Positions 46,315 through 58,000 of a stretch of DNA of 64,000 bases are shown here, piece after piece; within the stretch, counting starts at the first letter, position 1, and each line of letters starts with the position of its first letter. The position numbers and the translations under genes were made by a program. Source of the DNA: Patellaria atrata CBS 101060 (taxonomy: Eukaryota > Ascomycota > Dothideomycetes > Patellariales > Patellariaceae); NCBI GenBank assembly GCA_010093705.1, contig MU006091.1, positions 858,702 to 922,701 on the forward strand, read 5' to 3'. Under the pieces are notes generated by a model. It worked only from the letters and a program-made list of their open reading frames with translations, did no database searches and was not told where the DNA came from.

Positions 46315-47924
46315 TCATTCTTGCTTGGTCTGTTGACGCCATTGCAGAAACTCCTCCGAAAGGATACTTCCGTGGCCCGCTTCAGAGATCTTGTACACCG
46401 TTATGGGGTGTCCTCGTTCGCAGTGGATCCGCCACACGCCGTCACCAGTAATCGTTGCTTTAAGAACTACCGCATGTTTAGTAGATAATAATCATTCATG
46501 CCCGCCGAATAGCGCGTATACAAGAAAAAAGGCGACGGAAGGGCTACCCACACTCCAAAAATGCACTTGCAAAATTGATACAAACATTCCCATCCCAGCT
46601 ATACTGGCCCTCTCTCTTAACTTTTCCCGGGATCGAGTTCGTCTTGTACTCATCAAGACGTTGCAGGATTCCCTGCGGCGAGCGGAACCCTACGATGATA
46701 CGTGGGACGCCGAGTAAGAATGACTGGACCCAGAATTTGAGCAGCTTACGCTCAAACTTTTGAGCAGAGAAGGAGGAGTTGGGTTCTTCGGCGGTCTTGA
46801 GTTCAACCCAGTTTATGTCCGTCGTGCGGTTGGCGAGTTTGCGATCCCATACTACAAGATAAGTGGTCAGTCTTGATGTATGATGGGCAAAGGTGGGCGA
46901 AGAGAGAGAAAAGAGAGGGAAGAGGAAGGGGAGTTACCGGCATCAACTTCACCTCCCAGAATTAGGCTGGAACTTCCAAGTCCGGTACGTACAACGGAGC
47001 AGTATTGTGCGTGGTTGGACACGATTTCGTGTTCACGGTTCTCGATTGTTTCGCGGGAGACTTTGTCCCATACGTCCGGGATCAGAGAGATGGTCTCGAA
47101 TTTATAACCTGCAATGGTAGTAAACAATTGGAATCCTGAAGGTAAGGTGCAGTGAAATTGGTCACATACCCCAGAAACTCATCATGTCTTGAGACGGTTG
47201 GCCACGCCGAGGTTGCTGTCCGCTCTGCTTTTGCTGTAATGCCCACTTGGTAGCATGGTCTTCCTCGATGTAACTATTTGTGTCAGAAGGACAGTAAATT
47301 AATGAAGAAATCATCGTACATTGTACCCTGCGAGACATTAGATCAATAAATCCTTCTCAGGGGCTATACGTATGTTCGGATATACTGACCTGAAATAGGG
47401 TAGCATTCATATCGAAACTTGCAAGAAGATCAGATTTAGTACAAAGATACAGAGTGAAGGATATACTCATTGAACCTATCATAAGGAGCAGCCATGATCT
47501 GAACAATTCGTTAGCTTCCCCCCGGAAAGAGGGCTCATGGTGACCTCCCTTCGTCATCATCCCCCTCCACGTAATAAAGTCAACCTCAAGTAGCTCTCCT
47601 GTCTCTTTCTCCTTCTCAAGGATGGTTTTGAGCAAGCTATTGAGGCCGTCATCGGCCGTCGTGTCTAGTTTCTTGAACTCATTGAAACCAGCACAGAGAT
47701 TGGCTCCCAATTTAGGAGGGTAGTAATACTTCAATGAAGAGTCATCAAGGCGAAACTTATGCTCCTCATCATAGGAGAAGCAAGCAATTTCCTAAGCGTA
47801 CTTAGAGAAAGGCCATAGAGGTGGGTTGAAAACGATTCAGGGGAAAGGGTAGTACCTCAGGCTTGCGGATGGCACTGCCCTGGCCTACGAAACGGTCCAC
47901 AGGTTCGATCGGGAATGAAGACAT
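46315..47924 (-). CDS. RAI1: Decapping nuclease / Rat1 partner Rai1 (DXO family)
   Basis: Nine exons, 47856-47924, 47549-47791, 47467-47498, 47390-47417, 47320-47327, 47170-47273, 46938-47108, 46552-46851 and 46315-46466, give about 368 aa. Rai1 removes incomplete mRNA caps in the nucleus and stabilises the exonuclease Rat1. Family motifs are VDFITWRGMMTK, FDMNATLFQGTIYIEED, VVRTGLGSSSLILGGEVDA (catalytic Glu and Asp), INWVELKTAEE, PRIIVGFRSPQG and WDGNVCINFASAFLEF. The end reads GSILSEEFLQWRQQ. Exon 5 is an 8-nt micro-exon that is needed to keep frame. The intron after MMTK is odd: the frame requires removal of 50 nt starting GGAGGT, whereas the nearest GT is 4 nt inside it and would shift the frame. 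This may be a non-canonical donor, a small insertion or a sequence error. Confidence 0.9.
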
Positions 47925-48334
47925 GTTGAAATCAGTAGAAGCATAACTTTATAGAAAATTTGATCAAGAAAGGGGAAGTAGGTAACTTAAGAGGATGATG
48001 TGTCAATGATCTGAAAATGGCTAATGAATGCAATGACCTGAGAGAAGAATGAACTGGAGAGTGATAGATCTGTTAACAAAAAGTCAAAGTGAATAGCAAA
48101 CATTCAATCTGTAACCATCCTCTGATCCAAAATTTTAGTAGCAATGGTATTCTTCATAACATTATTGACGGTGAAGATGATATTCTTCTTCAAGGAGGTA
48201 GGATAAAACTAAATCCAGCAATTAGCTTGTTCCCGCAACAACCACAACCCGCAAACAAATAACTCTACTTCTTCCACTTCATGCACGTCTTCCAACCTCC
48301 ACTTCTGCGATTCTCCGCATCAACAATCAACAAC
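47925..48334. promoter_or_regulatory. Divergent promoter region RAI1 / 134-aa gene
   Basis: This 0.4-kb spacer is AT-rich near 48060-48200. I see no gene and no clear motif. Confidence 0.5.
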
Positions 48335-48970
48335 ATGGCCTCCCGCGCACCCACAGGCAACCCTCGCACCACCACTGCCTCCGGTGTGCGTCGCAACCTC
48401 TTCTCCGCCTCCCTAAGCCGTCGACCCACCACATCCTCCACGTCAACATCCGCAACTACCCTACACGCAAACGAAGATGAGACTGCGCGTGATCTCATCG
48501 AGCGGGATGAGAGCGGCGCAGTGCAGTTTACCCAATTGAATATCGCGCCACTCCCTGCAGACGAAGAGAAAGATGAGCGAGGTATGTTCGGAGCATGCAC
48601 AAGTACAATTGTATTCAATGCACAAATCTTTGCGCGCTCTATACGATCATTCTACCAAACTGCGTTTTCTGATGTTTGGGGTTGGAAACAGAGGCGGAGA
48701 ACAAGTTGATTGAGACGTATCGGAAGCATCAACAGCATATTGACCCAGCTGGTGAGTCTCCTTCTCAAAGCTCGAGAACAAATGGGTTTTAAGGGTGATG
48801 ACGGATCCTGTACAATGAATCATTGAGAAGGCCGTCGACACGTAAGGTCGATGGTGCTAACTTGTTATGTAGAAGTCATGGCGACTTTGAAAGCGAGTCT
48901 TCAGGCCAAAGTCGCATCTTTGGATGAGGATAAGTGGATGTTTGAAGAGGAAGACCCGGTTCCGAAATGA
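48335..48970 (+). CDS. Small protein of unknown function, three exons
   Basis: Three exons, 48335-48581, 48692-48751 and 48873-48970, join in frame to 134 aa; an in-frame ATG at 48281 would add 18 residues. I do not recognise the family. Residues 1-45 are basic and Ser/Thr-rich (MASRAPTGNPRTTTASGVRR). The middle is acidic (HANEDETARDLIERDESGAV). The C-terminal half looks like one or two helices (ENKLIETYRKHQQHIDPAEV, then LKASLQAKVASLDEDKW) and ends MFEEEDPVPK. Good splice signals at both introns and the uninterrupted joined frame support a real gene. The size and helix-rich, acidic make-up would fit a subunit of a larger nuclear complex, but that is a guess. It converges with GET4. Confidence 0.68.
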
Positions 48971-49166
48971 TGGTTGGGCAGAATGTGTCCTGACTTATGA
49001 CTGCAATTATGGGGATGAAGGGTGATTTGTTCATGATACCCGGCTTTCAACAACAGCTTGAGCCATAGGCGTTCGGACGGGGCAGCATAGCAAGAGAAAT
49101 ATACGTCTTTCTGGGAATATGAATGGTATACTGCACTAGAATGATACAGAGTACCCGCCCCGATCA

Positions 49167-50302
49167 TTAATCTACGCCAGGAGCTGGTGCCGGTGAGTCC
49201 AGTCTTCTACTCTTCGGTTTGGATCCCGCTCCAGCTCCTCCACCACCCATAAACAAGCTACCCATCATGTCGAACAGCGGGTTGCTTTGCGACGGTGCCC
49301 TGATTCCGAAATACATATGTCCAACCTGTGTCAAAGCGTCATCCCAAGCGCTCACCTCCTTCAAGTGTACGGAGTAGTGACTCTTGAGCTGCCTGAACAA
49401 GTCTGTACTCCCTCTCTGTACCGCCAGCAAAAGCAAACCAAGGAAGTTGAGCAACGGAAGACTGGGATACGCTCTTAGATCCGAACTGTTGCTGCTGACC
49501 TCTTGCATCCCAAGTTCTGGGTGTGCCTGACTCAATTTGCTCGTGAAGAGTAGGTATGCCTTATTCGCCGATCGAAGGTTTCCAACGAGAAGATACGGGA
49601 ATACAGCACGGGCTGCATAGAGGGGCGCCGTGTGAGAATCATCTTCGGTGTACCATTCGTATTCCATCCGTACGAAGTAGTCAGGTGAATCTTTCGTCCC
49701 AAGTGTGAAGTGCCGTTCCGCATCGTATACCTCGGAGTCTATAGCGTGTTAATTCCGTTGTCACCTCAAGTCTTTCTCGTGGGTCATACCTTCCGCATAC
49801 AGAGTACCAGCAACATGATGCAGCTCTGGATCGCCAGCTGGATATTCACCCTGTTTCGCAGACCACCTTTTTCAATTAGTAAATCCCTAACTCGTGAATA
49901 TCTTGTCAACATACCTAATCATCTCCCCAATGAACTTCTTCCTTGTCGGCTCTCCCGGAGGAAAGCTCCTCAGCAGCGTGAGAAGCCTTCCCTTCGACTC
50001 AGCATTCGGCGTGGTTTCCGCCTTGTTGTATACGTCGACCAGATAGATGCATAGATCCGCACCGCTACCTCCTTGTCCCGCCTTAAGAAGCATTCCCGCT
50101 CCCGAAGACAGCACGTTTATCGCATCGTCCCATTTCGATTGCTTGATGTAGCGCGAGGCTATGACGCGGAGCTGCTGGTGAGCTTCGTAGTATTGCCCTT
50201 CCTCGACTCTATAGAACTAATTAGTTTCTTGGTCCATAAGTAAATAGTAAAGGCCGCTTACTTCTCCCGCTGACGAGCTATTGTCTTCTCTATTTTCGAC
50301 AT
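49167..50302 (-). CDS. GET4: GET pathway factor Get4
   Basis: Four exons, 50262-50302, 49915-50208, 49790-49866 and 49167-49738, give 327 aa. Get4 with Get5 hands tail-anchored membrane proteins from Sgt2 to the ATPase Get3 in the cytosol. The protein is an alpha-helical solenoid. It begins MSKIEKTIARQREKVEEGQY with YYEAHQQLRVIASRYIKQSK. Family segments EGMLLKAGQ-like (here GAGMLLKAGQGGSGADLCIY) and RHFTLGTKDSPDYFVRMEYE follow. AVFPYLLVGNLRSANKAYLL and PLLNFLGLLLLAVQRGS come next, and the Gly-rich end is FDMMGSLFMGGGGAGAGSKP. All junctions keep the frame. Confidence 0.92.
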
Positions 50303-50484
50303 ATTGGGTTACTACCTGTTTGCTTGCTGGGGGATAGCAAAGAAGTTGGTGGGGCTTGAAAGAGGGACGCTATACTTGGCAGCGGAACATCGATATCGTC
50401 ACCCCTCAAACCCTCAACACCTCAAAAATAATATTTCTGGGTCTTCTGATCACATAACTAACAAAAACAATTAGTCAAAAATGC

Positions 50485-50493
50485 AAAAGAAAA
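50485..50493 (-). terminator. RNA polymerase III terminator of tRNA-Gly
   Basis: On the minus strand a TTTTCTTTT run begins 7 nt past the tRNA 3' end, as expected for Pol III termination. Confidence 0.75.
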
Positions 50494-50499
50494 GCGGAT

Positions 50500-50569
50500 G
50501 CGACCAACGGGACTCGAACCCGTGCCTCAAGCATGGGAAGCTTGAATTCTACCCCTGAACTATGATCGC
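50500..50569 (-). tRNA. tRNA-Gly, anticodon CCC
   Basis: The 70-nt minus-strand sequence folds as a full cloverleaf. The acceptor is GCGATCA/TGGTCGC with one G-T pair. The D arm is GTTC...GAAT and the anticodon stem is CAAGC/GCTTG with loop TTCCCAT, so the anticodon is CCC. The T arm is ACGGG-TTCGAGT-CCCGT. There is no intron and CCA is not encoded. The B box GGTTCGAGTCC is intact. It reads the Gly codon GGG. Confidence 0.95.
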
Positions 50570-51124
50570 TATGGTCGGGTTTTCCATCCCTTTCTGACTA
50601 TGTTAAAATTTTATTAGTACCCAATCGGGTAAACCTGTCCCTCCTTTTCTTCAGCCAGATAGCTATCATGGAGCACCAACTTTGAGACGTTCCCCCTCAC
50701 GGCACTCTTCTGTACTGTACGCTCACACTCAAAAGTGTGTCCAGATCTACGGTACAGAGACGAGGAGAACATACAGCGCATTCACAAGAGTGCAAACAGT
50801 TTCAAAATATGATCTGTTTACACGTACGGCTATTGTCAGGGGGAGCTCCGGCTTCCTGTACAGCAAAGGTGAAAATGGGAGTAAGCCTGCTGACCGTACG
50901 CAGGACTTGGCCGTACCGATACTGGGAATCTTTTGACATATCACGCTCAACGACTTGCAAGTGGACCTGGTAGTATTAAAACGAGATATATCCATCCAGC
51001 AATGCGAAACAATACTCATCCAGGAGGACGTTCACTTGAATTACAATTTCGCTCATTTTCGAAAATTTATAACCTACGAAATCTCTCCATCAAAAATCCC
51101 CCCTTAACACAAACCTCCTCACCC

Positions 51125-53423
51125 CTATTTCGAACAACAATCCTTCGGTTTTGCACTAACACTCTTCCGATCCGTTTTATCCCACTTCCCTCCACTCGGA
51201 TAACTACTATAGCTCGGCGGGACATCCAAGCATGGATTCCGCGTGAAGAAGTTCCGCGGGCGCAACAGCAGCGTCATCGGCTCCGCCGGCATGACGGGGA
51301 AGTCCTCGGGAGACGGGAAATGCGTGATGCCGAAGGTATGCCAGAGCACGACGTCGGTGTTATCGGTCGAGGCGTCGGGGTCCGCGGCGATCCAAGCGGG
51401 CAAGCCCATAGACGGGACGCCGGAGGTTTGCGGGACATGCCGACCTGCGGGGTGGATTTGTGCGTCGTCGTCTAGCAGAAAGGTTAGTATCGTATAATCG
51501 AGCCCAGGCGCCCCCCCCCCCCCCCCCGGGGGGAGGGGGACCGGTTGAGGGATCGAAACTCACATTTCGTAACGTGGATGGCGTGACGGGCGAATCCGGC
51601 ACGCTTCCACACTAATCCGCCTTCCTTAGGGAGAAGCTCCGGGACTTCGCGGCTGACGAGCTTGTAGGAGACGGGCTTGTGGCTGTATGGGTTGATCTTG
51701 TTCGGATTGCACATCTCCCACGTCCGGCTCGTTGCGCCGTTGTAGTCGCTCATGCTGCTTCCTTGCGTGGCTAGTTTCTTCTTCTTCGCGTAGAACGCGT
51801 TCCCGTACTTGTTCTCTGCCGAGCCGACCTCTCCTGGGCCCCTAGCAGCGTCTACTTCGAAGACTGTATTGGATGGCCCGTCGATATTGGGGTCGACGCG
51901 TAGGCAGAAGAGATGTTGGTGGTTGTGTGCATTGACACCGGGGTAGACTTCGGTTCCCCAGCCCTGAGGATCCTCACCTGGGTTCATGGCATAGGTGTTC
52001 AGAATACCGGTCAGTTTGATCTCGAGCTGGACGGTTCCGTCCTGGTGGAAGATCCAGTATACGCAGTACTCGTAGTTAGCGGCAGTGAAGATGTGGGAAA
52101 TTACTAGTTTATGTGCGCGAGTTACAGTTACGGAGTCGTCTCTGAAATCGGTCTGGAAGATGTCAGATCGCTCGTAGGTCAAATCGGGGTCGATTAGAAC
52201 TTACATGTTTAAACAGTATTCCAGCGTCTTCCTCGTGAATACAAATGGCGTTTTTTATGGTAGTAGCGGCACCTGCACGATTGACAAAAGCTGCATCCAT
52301 GTAATAGATAGCTCCTTTGCAATCACAGCCTAAGCTCAGACTGTTTGTCATGTAACCACCTCCGTACTCTCCAAGATCGAACGCATGTTTCCGATGATGA
52401 GGGTGCTCAGGATTACCATACGGTACGACCATCTCCGCCAGGGACAGTCTCCAGAAAACGGGTCGGACATTACCTTTGTCGTTGAAGGTGATATTGCTAA
52501 GGACAATCCCTTCCCGGTAGTTAAAGCCGACGTGGACTCTCCAGTTTTGCCAATTGATGATTCTACCTTCCATGGTGAATGAGACACCCTCCGGCTGAGT
52601 GATTTCGATAGGCTTGATATCGGTTCGGAATCCACCTTCCGCTTCGATAGCTGCGGCATGATAATTGTTCGGCGGTGCCTTGTTGACAGGCCTTCGTACC
52701 TTTGGAACATCGATGTGGATGATCTCTTGTGTATCTGCGTTGAAGATTGGGCAAAAATCCAGAGGATAGCTATACTGGCTGTCGTCCACATGCGGTCGGA
52801 AGTACATCAATGCCTGCTGGAGGCGGATATTGCTGCCGAAACGCTCATCATATCCAATTGTCCAGGCTGTGTTGAAAGGTTAGCAATATCCTTGGACCAG
52901 GGGGAAGGGGGACTAACGGTCACAATACACCTTGTGCATGTCTTCCGGTGGAATCCCTATCAGCCCGCACTGTTCAATGACCTTGGGGTCTTTCCGGACT
53001 ATAGTCTCTACGATTTGTAGATCCTCCATTGTGATCTAAAGCACTATTTAGTTTATAGTTCAGTATAAGGGGGGAAAGACTATTCACCAATGGCTGCACA
53101 CCCTCCGTCAGTTCCCAATGCACGATTTTCTCCTCATTCAGATCCACATGGCCATCATAGACCTTGCTCCCTCTCCCAATGGCCACCACATCAGCAATTC
53201 TGTGCGGTCTGGGAGTGTGGTCGGGATCTGCCACCCATTTCATCATCTCCGACTTCCGCGGTTCCCATAATGTAATGGCATTGAAGAAGAGGCCGTCATG
53301 TTCTTTGCGTATGATGGCAACTGCTTTCTCAATCTCCACTTCTGAAAGAGGGTCGAAAGGATGAGGAGGCGGACTCTGGCCTGTCACGTGGGAGGCGACC
53401 TGCTTGAGACGTTCAAGTACCAT
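51125..53423 (-). CDS. Copper amine oxidase (TPQ-dependent primary amine oxidase)
   Basis: Five exons, 53088-53423, 52918-53035, 52205-52866, 51564-52152 and 51125-51471, give 683 aa. The enzyme oxidises primary amines to aldehydes with release of NH3 and H2O2; fungal members are often peroxisomal and used for nitrogen supply. The topaquinone precursor is the first Tyr of ANYEYCVYWIFHQDG (about Tyr399). Two copper ligands are in NAHNHQHLFCLRVD (about His450 and His452), and the third is the His of HTFGITHFPSPEDFPVMPAE. The catalytic base region reads GAIYYMDAAFVNRAG. The end is LLLRPRNFFTRNPCLDVPPS. The C-terminus (KDCCSK) is not a clear SKL-type signal. The ATG at 53423 is used; the open frame continues 7 codons upstream without ATG. 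Intron 4 contains a long C/G homopolymer. Confidence 0.94.
51511..51539. repeat. C17-G6-A-G5 homopolymer block in amine oxidase intron 4
   Basis: Seventeen C are followed directly by six G, one A and five G. The block lies inside intron 4 and could fold into a GC hairpin; the length is prone to sequencing error. Confidence 0.9.
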
Positions 53424-55008
53424 TGTGGGAGTCCGTGTAGTCAATTGTTGAGCTTTTTCAATCCTAATCTCGATGTGTTACTCGTTAGTATTTGAGCTCT
53501 CTCGATGAGAATTCCTGAGATGATCAGAAAATCGAATGAGACGGGAATCGAGTTTTAAATAGTCATGATATTCAGGAAAGGGCTGTCTTCAAATATTATT
53601 TATATAGATTATCTACCTGTTATCGCTCTGGATCCCTCCACGGCTGGGTCAGAGGGGCTGCAGAAGCGTTGTATGGCTTAACGTTGAATCTCAAGCTCCG
53701 ATAAGTGACTGTTACCAGTCTGTCAGTCCCTCCGCTAAACCAATTACGGTCATAAAACCCGAAGAGTTGGATTTCAAGTCCAATCTAGGAGATACAACAT
53801 TGCTATGCCCTACTTTTAGCATCCTCTTCATGTGGAGTGACCCCTCTCGTTTCCGATCACCAGCAATGTGAATGGGTTGCTATTGGCCTGTTGTGGTCAA
53901 GCGGATAGTGAAATGGAAGATATTCCGCAATGTCAGGAGCAAAGAATTGCGACTACCGCAAATAAGACATGTATAACGGATGCCGGTATGTCGTACTGCT
54001 CTAGAGCCTCTATCTACCTTATCCACTAGAAGTACCGTTAGGCCCACGTACTGAACTTTCAATTGTGCCGACATGAGCCGATCCGATGGCACCTCTGACC
54101 TTATTTGACCGTCCGTACGGTTATACCATTGGCCTCCTCCCTATCACTCTATACGTGAACTCGTAGAGTGATAAGTGTATACATTTCCTATCGTGGAAGG
54201 ACTGGCTCGCTGTACACTTATGCTTCACAAGACTTTCATGTAGCTCCTGATCCTGCTCCTCCTCTTCTTCATCTTCTTTCTCCTCCTCCTCCTCCTCCTC
54301 CTCCTCCACCACCACCACCCTCCCCATCGTCCTCGAGCTCTGACGAGGAAGGGGATAGAAAAGCGGTTATGAGGGCCTTGCAAGGAGACAGCAGTCAACC
54401 GCCCCTCCCGCTCTAGACACAAGTATCGGAGAAGCCATCCGATACATATTAGCTACGCGGTACCTCAGTGAAGAGTCACACTGGCTCTCTGAACTTGGCT
54501 ACACAGCAAGTGTACAGTGTGCCAACAGACGGAGTATACGGCGAGCGAATAAGACTACGGGACCAATCGTGACAAAATCCCCGGACGTATGGCAAGCATT
54601 TGGTAATATCCACCATCCGACTTGATGCCTCACGTCTTCTCGTAAGTACGCAAAACGCGCAAGAGCGAGTAGAAAGAATCTAGAGCCTCTGGTGCTAAAG
54701 ATCCAGTAGTTCGAATCTTGGTCCGAGTATGTAGCGCTTTTGCCGTAAACCCGTAACCTATGAGAACGCACTGTGACTATTTCAAAAACGATGCCTTAAT
54801 TCCCAATTTCGGAGCGATTCCTGACGAGGCCATAGATACTAATATGTCAATGGAATTGCCTTGGAAATCTTACTCTCAAGGGAGTGGCCCTGTTCTTCCA
54901 TTAAACCAACCCAGCGGCTTTGTTATGCCATCTCCATAACAAGTAGTTAAATGGGTACAAACTGTTAGATCCTGAAGACATGTTGTCCTAGTATGATCTC
55001 TAGGAGCT
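53424..55008. other. Spacer amine oxidase promoter / ankyrin-CorA 3' end
   Basis: This 1.6-kb stretch has a pyrimidine-rich CTC/CCT tract at 54251-54326. Several small ORFs, including a proline run that merely translates the tract, are unsupported. A B-box-like GTTCGAATC near 54709 lacks a tRNA fold. Confidence 0.55.
54251..54326. repeat. Polypyrimidine (CTC/CCT)n tract
   Basis: About 75 bp of almost pure C and T on the plus strand is built mainly of CTC triplets and changes to CCA triplets at the right end. Confidence 0.85.
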
Positions 55009-58000
55009 TTAAGGGACCCCTCTTTCAATGTCCCGACTATTCCTCATCTTGAACCCGGTGATTAAGCCACCGTTCTCAACTTTCCTCACACTGGGTGCTG
55101 AAGTCCGACTGGTGACTGGCAGCAGGTAATTTTGAATCCTGTCAGTTTCCACGCTCTTGCGGTTTGTGCTCAGGATATTCTCCATCTTTAGCAAATCATT
55201 TTGCTGATGCGGTTCACAGTTCTTTTCTGTTGCGCGCTTGCGTCGTTCATGTACACGTCTTCGTACATCGTGATAAAGGTCGGCAATATTGTCCAATTGT
55301 AGTGCAATAACGACCAAAGGAATGGAGATTGCAAATCCGATACCGAACATGTATTTTGAGACGTACGATAAAGGTAAGCTTTCGCTGCCGTCATTTTCCC
55401 GAGGAAATTCGCGAATATTTATGGTGAAGAACGCTGCAATAAAGCTGAGCGGGAGAAAGATGATGGTAACAATCGTAAACACCATGATTGTCTGACTCTG
55501 TTTTGCGGTACCTGCTGCTTGATCACGAGCAAAACGTGCTTCGAAAGCATTGGCATGTTTCTGCTTGAGATCCAGGAGGTCAGTGATGGAAGAATATATC
55601 CGCTCTGCTTGCTTGTCCATGCGTTCAATATCTTTAATATGCATCTCGATAGTCCTTTGCTGCTCTCTTAGACGTCTTTTCACGTCTGATTGGTTACGAT
55701 GTTCCTCTCTAAAGATATCACAAATAGCCATCTCAAGGTCCTGAAGGACAGTAGCCTGGTCTTCTAATACTTTACGAATCATACTCAGTTCATCCCGTAT
55801 ATCTTTGGTCTCTCGGACAAGGTCTGTTTCTTCTCCAATATCTAGAAGTTTATCGACGAAGAGGGGAGAGTAACTTGGATCGTCATATTTGAAATGATCT
55901 TCTTTCCCCGCCGCCCTTTGAGTTTTTCGAGAAGTCGATTCAAGTTGACGAAAGAAACGATTTGGGCGACGGTGTCTCTGCAGCCATTCAGATGCTTGTC
56001 TCGAAGCTGCGTTGAAGTCCGAAAAGAGCTTGGACTCCTTGTCTGTCGCGCTTCCAATACTAGCCTCGAACATATCGAGGAACTGGTAATCGCCATCGCC
56101 CATGCGATGTCTATCAAAGATGCCTGAGCATCTGGCTGTGATTATTAGCGCGAGATCGTATACGGACCGAACGGGATCCCGAGTTTTGGAATTAATATCT
56201 TCGATGATGCCATCCAACACGTTCAAGGGATCGTTCCTCGGTTGTTGCCATCGCTGTGGAAAGGAAGTGACAATAAGATCTTTCCCTAGAATATACATGA
56301 ACAGTTGGTCTACCATATATATCTTCGCATCGATATCACAGTTATCACCACCTGCGCTCCTGGTCTGATAACGGTAGACGACTTGATCACGATCACGATT
56401 TTGCGTATCGATGTTGTGATAAAAGTACTGATCTAGGGTCCGTCTTACATGAAGAGAAAGGGTGGATGTTGCTAGATGGGCTCTGAGAAGCATCTCATCG
56501 GTTGTTTTAGCTTTCGTGACGGCTTGCTGTCCGTTTAGGAGAGTTGCACGCTTGATAGCCTCTTGCATCTCTTGCCGTTTTGCATCGGTTTCAAAGTGCA
56601 GGTACGGCATGAAGGTATAAATATTGCCCTTTGCAATTTGTGTGGGATCTTTACGACCTGGAGAACCGGGCGACCTCCAACTTCTGGACTCAATGGGAAG
56701 GCTTACTTTGCGCTTCCCGTCTGATTTGGAAGTATCGTGGGTGATCTTAACAGGCTTTGAGCCCTTTCCTGAACCCCTCTTCTCCTTTTTCTCATTGGAC
56801 GGTTTACTACTGCTGAAAGAGCTTGTTGATTGATTCTCTCGCACATACTCGGCTCTTCCTTGCCGCTTAGGAATCTCGGGTGTTCTAGGGGTTTGAGCGT
56901 TTCCATTCACCACAATCGTTGGAGTAGGAGGCGTCTGGTCCGTAGGTGATTGCTGAGCCTCTTCGTCTGGTATACGTGGTGCTCTCGGAGTGCTATGACA
57001 TAACGGGCGCATAAAGTGGGAATGAACTTGTTGACCACGATGTTGATGCGTAAAAGATCTTTCTAAAGCTTTAAACCCTTCGATATCGGAAGCTCCTTCC
57101 TCAATGAAGGATTTCGTAAGCAGAGCTTCGACCCACTGCATATTGTTCGCGGGTAGGTGAATCCATCTGAAGTCAGCGGCCTTGTTGTCTTTTGGAAGGA
57201 CAGTGATTGCAGGTTTTCGAGAATTTTTAGGATCTCTACCATATAGCAGTTCGTAAATCGTTCGTTTCTTCACTTGATTCTCATTGCGGAAATTGCCAAA
57301 GTCGACAATAGTGGCACTAAAACCATTGGCGGCGCCAAGTGCATCTGAAGATAAAGCATTAACGTTGTTGGAGGGGGCCAGTAGGTTAACTACATCTTTG
57401 CGTCTATTCTGAGCGGCTCGAAGAAATGGAGTACTGCCGAACGTATCTCTTGCTGCTCGCTTGATCTCCTTGCGTTCAAGCAAACATTTGACGACGTCTA
57501 AATGGCCTTCTTCGGCAGCGATATGCAATGCTGTCTTCCCGTTCAGAAGCCTTGAGTTAACGTCTGCACCGGAATCTAGAAGCATACGAACGATTTTAGC
57601 ACAACCTTTAAGGCAGGCATTGTGAAGTGCCATCCATCCTCCGTCACTGATTTGATGTACATTTGCGCCATGTTCAAGAAGCAGTCCCACGATATCATCC
57701 CGGTCATGCGCGGCAGCTATATGAAGACTAGTCTTGCTTCGAATCTCAACAGAATTTACATTCGCTCTTGGATACTTGCTTCTTGTCAGTAACTGCTCTG
57801 CTAGCCTCTTCTTTCCGGTCGCGCAAGCCCAATGCAATGGAGATCGCTTCAACTCATCCTGTCCCGCTTCTCCGTCGATATGGATGTTGACCTTCAAGAG
57901 CAACTCGATAACAGAATCTCCCCAATCGCATATTTTGTCTGCAGCGAGATTGTGTAGGACGTTCCTTTGCTTCGAATCCTTCGCATTCACATTGGCGCCT

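Larger units (their letters stand above)
50303..51124. other. Spacer GET4 promoter / amine oxidase 3' end, containing a tRNA gene
   Basis: Besides the tRNA at 50500-50569 this holds the GET4 promoter side and TACTGTAC at 50713-50720. ORFs at 50682-51019 are not supported. Confidence 0.55.

Noticed and set aside
54707-54718. B-box-like AGTTCGAATCTT suggesting a tRNA gene
   Set aside because: No acceptor, D or anticodon stem can be paired upstream, so it is a chance match.
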